5,869 nucleotides of DNA from an uncultured Carnobacterium sp. (GTDB taxonomy: Bacteria; Bacillota; Bacilli; Lactobacillales; Aerococcaceae). Location: positions 1 through 5,869 of the forward strand of contig CALALK010000119.1 of assembly GCA_937923125.1 (NCBI GenBank), written 5' to 3'. Under the pieces are notes generated by a model, which searched no databases, was not told the DNA's origin, and was given only the letters and a program-made list of their open reading frames with translations. Both the position numbers and the translations under genes were made by a program. Shown here piece by piece: positions 4,007 through 5,869 of this stretch (within the stretch, counting starts at the first letter, position 1; each line of letters begins with the position of its first letter).

Positions 4007-5869
4007 GTTTCAAGAAACATTAGGAATTTTATATGTACCTGCGCTGTTAGGTGTGACATTCCTTTTCTTATTAGTATTAGGATGTAGTAATGTTCAACCA
4101 ACTTCTTATTCTTTTGAATTAAATCAAGTTGCAAAAGAAACGATTCGTGCACCAAAAACTGTTGAGGATAAAGAGCAAACTGAGAAAAATCAACAGATGG
4201 CCATGGATGGCGTTGGAGATATTTATGTCTTTGACCAAAGTCGCCAGCAACAACAAATTGATAAAGTAAAGCAGTTCTTCCAAGCAATCAAAACAGTAGC
4301 TGCGAAAGCTTCCAGTGAAATCTTTGCGACTGATTCTACAACGACGACTTCAGGGGAAGTGTCAACAAGAGTAGCGACGATTCAAGATCGACTCACTTAT
4401 TTCAAGAAGAGTTTAGAAGCGGAAAATAAAGCCATTCGTGATTTTGCTTTGTATATACCAGATAGTGTTATCATTCAATTGCTTTCTGTTAGCTCAGATA
4501 AATTAGATGATTACGAATCCGCTCTGGTGAATGCGATTAAAGAGCAAATGGCAAAATCGATTACAGAATCTAATTTGCTTCAAGCGCAAGAAGCTGCAAA
4601 GAAATCATTATTTAATGGCGGATTTACAGATAATGAACGAGAAATGCTAGGACAATTATTAACGAACAGTATTGTTGTCAATAATGTTGTTGATAAAGAT
4701 GCAACGAATAGTGCAAAGGAAAATGCAAAACAAAGTGTATCTACAGTTCGAATTTTACAAGGACAAGTATTAATTCAAGAGGGGCATATTATTACCCAAG
4801 AAGACTTACGTATTCTTGAACTATTAGGAATCGATGGCAATTCAAGTAATTACCATCAACTTTATAGTTATTTGTTATTCCTAGGAATTTTAATGATTTC
4901 GCTATTAGCATTCACTTTCCGCTTTAAGCTTAGTGCCTCTAAGAAAGAGTGGGATACACGCGTTAATGAATTGACTGTTTTCTCAGTTGTATTTACGATT
5001 GGTGCTACTTTGCTGAAGATTCTTTCGTTTCTTCAAAATCGTGGGATTGATTATATTGGTGTTGCATTCCCGATTGCAGGATTCATCTACATCATTTATA
5101 AGTTAACGACGAAGTTTTACTTCACGATTATTGCGATGGTAGTATACCCAATTTTAGTCTGGTTTATGTTTGGCAGTGATAGCATTAATACGGAAATTGC
5201 CTTAACGACTGTTTACTTCTCACTCGCAGCATGGCTAGGAGTGATTCAAGAAGTTTACTGGAAGGACTTATCTTGGATTAAACAGTTACTATTACACATT
5301 TTTATTCCGGTTGCATTGATGCCTCCGTTTATATTCTTTAGTAACTATGAATTGATTTCCACACAATCAGGTTGGTTAATTGCTTTTGCTGCAATCAGTG
5401 GATTTTTATCGTATTTGATACCGGTTATTTTAATGCCGTACTTTAATTACTTATTTGAAGATAGTTCAGTATTATTATGGGCAGAATTGTCAAATCCAAA
5501 CCAACCGTTGTTAAAAGATTTAATTACAAAAGCTCCAGGAACGTATCATCATAGTTTAATGGTGGCCAATATTTCTGCAAACTGTGTTGAAGCGATTGGT
5601 GGAGATTCACAATTGGCAAGAGTAGCTTGTTATTATCACGATATTGGTAAAACTGAGCATCCATTCTTCTTTATTGAGAATTTACCAGCTCATATGGAGA
5701 GTCCTCATAAGATGATTGGACCATATGAGTCGAAAGAAATTATTTTTGATCACGTTCGTAAAGGGGTAGAAATTCTTAAACAACATCAATTACCACAATC
5801 AGTGATTGATATTTGTGCGGAACACCACGGAACAACGTTGATGAAATATTTCTATGCAGAGGCGTTAAA
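3987..5869 (+). CDS. pgpH: 7TMR-HD family cyclic di-AMP phosphodiesterase PgpH (YqfF), C-terminus beyond window
   Basis: The frame runs open from GTG 3987 to the right edge: 627 complete codons plus two bases. Residues 13-32 form the first membrane helix. About 33-285 is a large extracytoplasmic 7TMR-HDED domain. Roughly seven further helices lie between about 292 and 482, and the cytoplasmic HD domain begins near 500. Visible HD metal-ligand motifs are TYHHS (519-523, H521/H522), YYHDIGK (549-555, H551/D552), H589 in DHV, and EHHGT (612-616, H613/H614). The final conserved Asp should lie just past the window. In Listeria and other Firmicutes this family hydrolyses the second messenger cyclic di-AMP to pApA, which bears on osmotic and cell-wall homeostasis and beta-lactam response. 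It overlaps phoH by 20 bp; ybeY is expected to follow. One small oddity is SPHK at 572-575, where many relatives have NPHD. The catalytic residues seen are intact. Confidence 0.93.
   Translation, partial: MRQKLRKFQETLGILYVPALLGVTFLFLLVLGCSNVQPTSYSFELNQVAKETIRAPKTVEDKEQTEKNQQMAMDGVGDIYVFDQSRQQQQIDKVKQFFQAIKTVAAKASSEIFATDSTTTTSGEVSTRVATIQDRLTYFKKSLEAENKAIRDFALYIPDSVIIQLLSVSSDKLDDYESALVNAIKEQMAKSITESNLLQAQEAAKKSLFNGGFTDNEREMLGQLLTNSIVVNNVVDKDATNSAKENAKQSVSTVRILQGQVLIQEGHIITQEDLRILELLGIDGNSSNYHQLYSYLLFLGILMISLLAFTFRFKLSASKKEWDTRVNELTVFSVVFTIGATLLKILSFLQNRGIDYIGVAFPIAGFIYIIYKLTTKFYFTIIAMVVYPILVWFMFGSDSINTEIALTTVYFSLAAWLGVIQEVYWKDLSWIKQLLLHIFIPVALMPPFIFFSNYELISTQSGWLIAFAAISGFLSYLIPVILMPYFNYLFEDSSVLLWAELSNPNQPLLKDLITKAPGTYHHSLMVANISANCVEAIGGDSQLARVACYYHDIGKTEHPFFFIENLPAHMESPHKMIGPYESKEIIFDHVRKGVEILKQHQLPQSVIDICAEHHGTTLMKYFYAEAL

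Noticed and set aside
4068..4085. Lipobox-like LVLGC at residues 29-33 of PgpH
   Set aside because: The -3 and -2 positions (V, L) fit the lipobox poorly, and the protein is a polytopic 7TMR-HD enzyme whose first helix is expected to stay as an anchor; cleavage here seems unlikely.
3943..4287. Minus-strand open frame across the phoH-pgpH overlap
   Set aside because: Antisense to two well-supported genes, with no family resemblance and no good start signal.

Overview
This window looks like chromosomal core sequence from a low-GC Gram-positive bacterium, most likely a non-sporulating member of the Lactobacillales. The clues are AT-rich codon use, strong GGAGG-type ribosome binding sites, TTG and GTG starts, and the order rpsU - yqeY - phoH - pgpH (yqfF). 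That order is the well-known Firmicutes block that usually continues into ybeY, dgkA and era. The sporulation-associated yqfC/yqfD genes that precede phoH in Bacillus are absent. I cannot name the genus from sequence alone.

Layout. (1) Positions 1-564, minus strand: the N-terminal 188 codons of a membrane-anchored surface protein with SH3-like repeats, running off the left edge. (2) Positions 565-707: a divergent promoter region. It has an extended -10 box for the minus-strand gene, a plus-strand promoter for nfo, and a perfect 19-bp palindrome over the nfo -10 box. (3) Positions 708-2103: a tightly coupled pair, nfo (endonuclease IV) and a Fur-family regulator, probably Zur, with a very His/Cys-rich N-terminal tail. 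(4) Positions 2104-2492: rpsU (ribosomal protein S21, 57 aa) as its own unit, with a perfect consensus sigma-A promoter and a strong intrinsic terminator. (5) Positions 2530-5869: yqeY, phoH (TTG start) and the start of pgpH (GTG start, overlapping phoH by 20 bp), running off the right edge.

How the genes work together. Endonuclease IV depends on zinc, and the co-transcribed Fur-family protein probably senses zinc, so the nfo-zur pair links DNA repair to metal status. The palindrome over the nfo promoter is a reasonable candidate for an autoregulatory operator. The rpsU-yqeY-phoH-pgpH block joins translation, RNA-related functions and cyclic di-AMP turnover in a conserved housekeeping arrangement.

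I see no mobile element, CRISPR array, tRNA, rRNA or evidently novel multi-gene system. The points most worth a second look are the palindromic putative operator, the metal-binding tail of the regulator, and small RNA structures at gene junctions.
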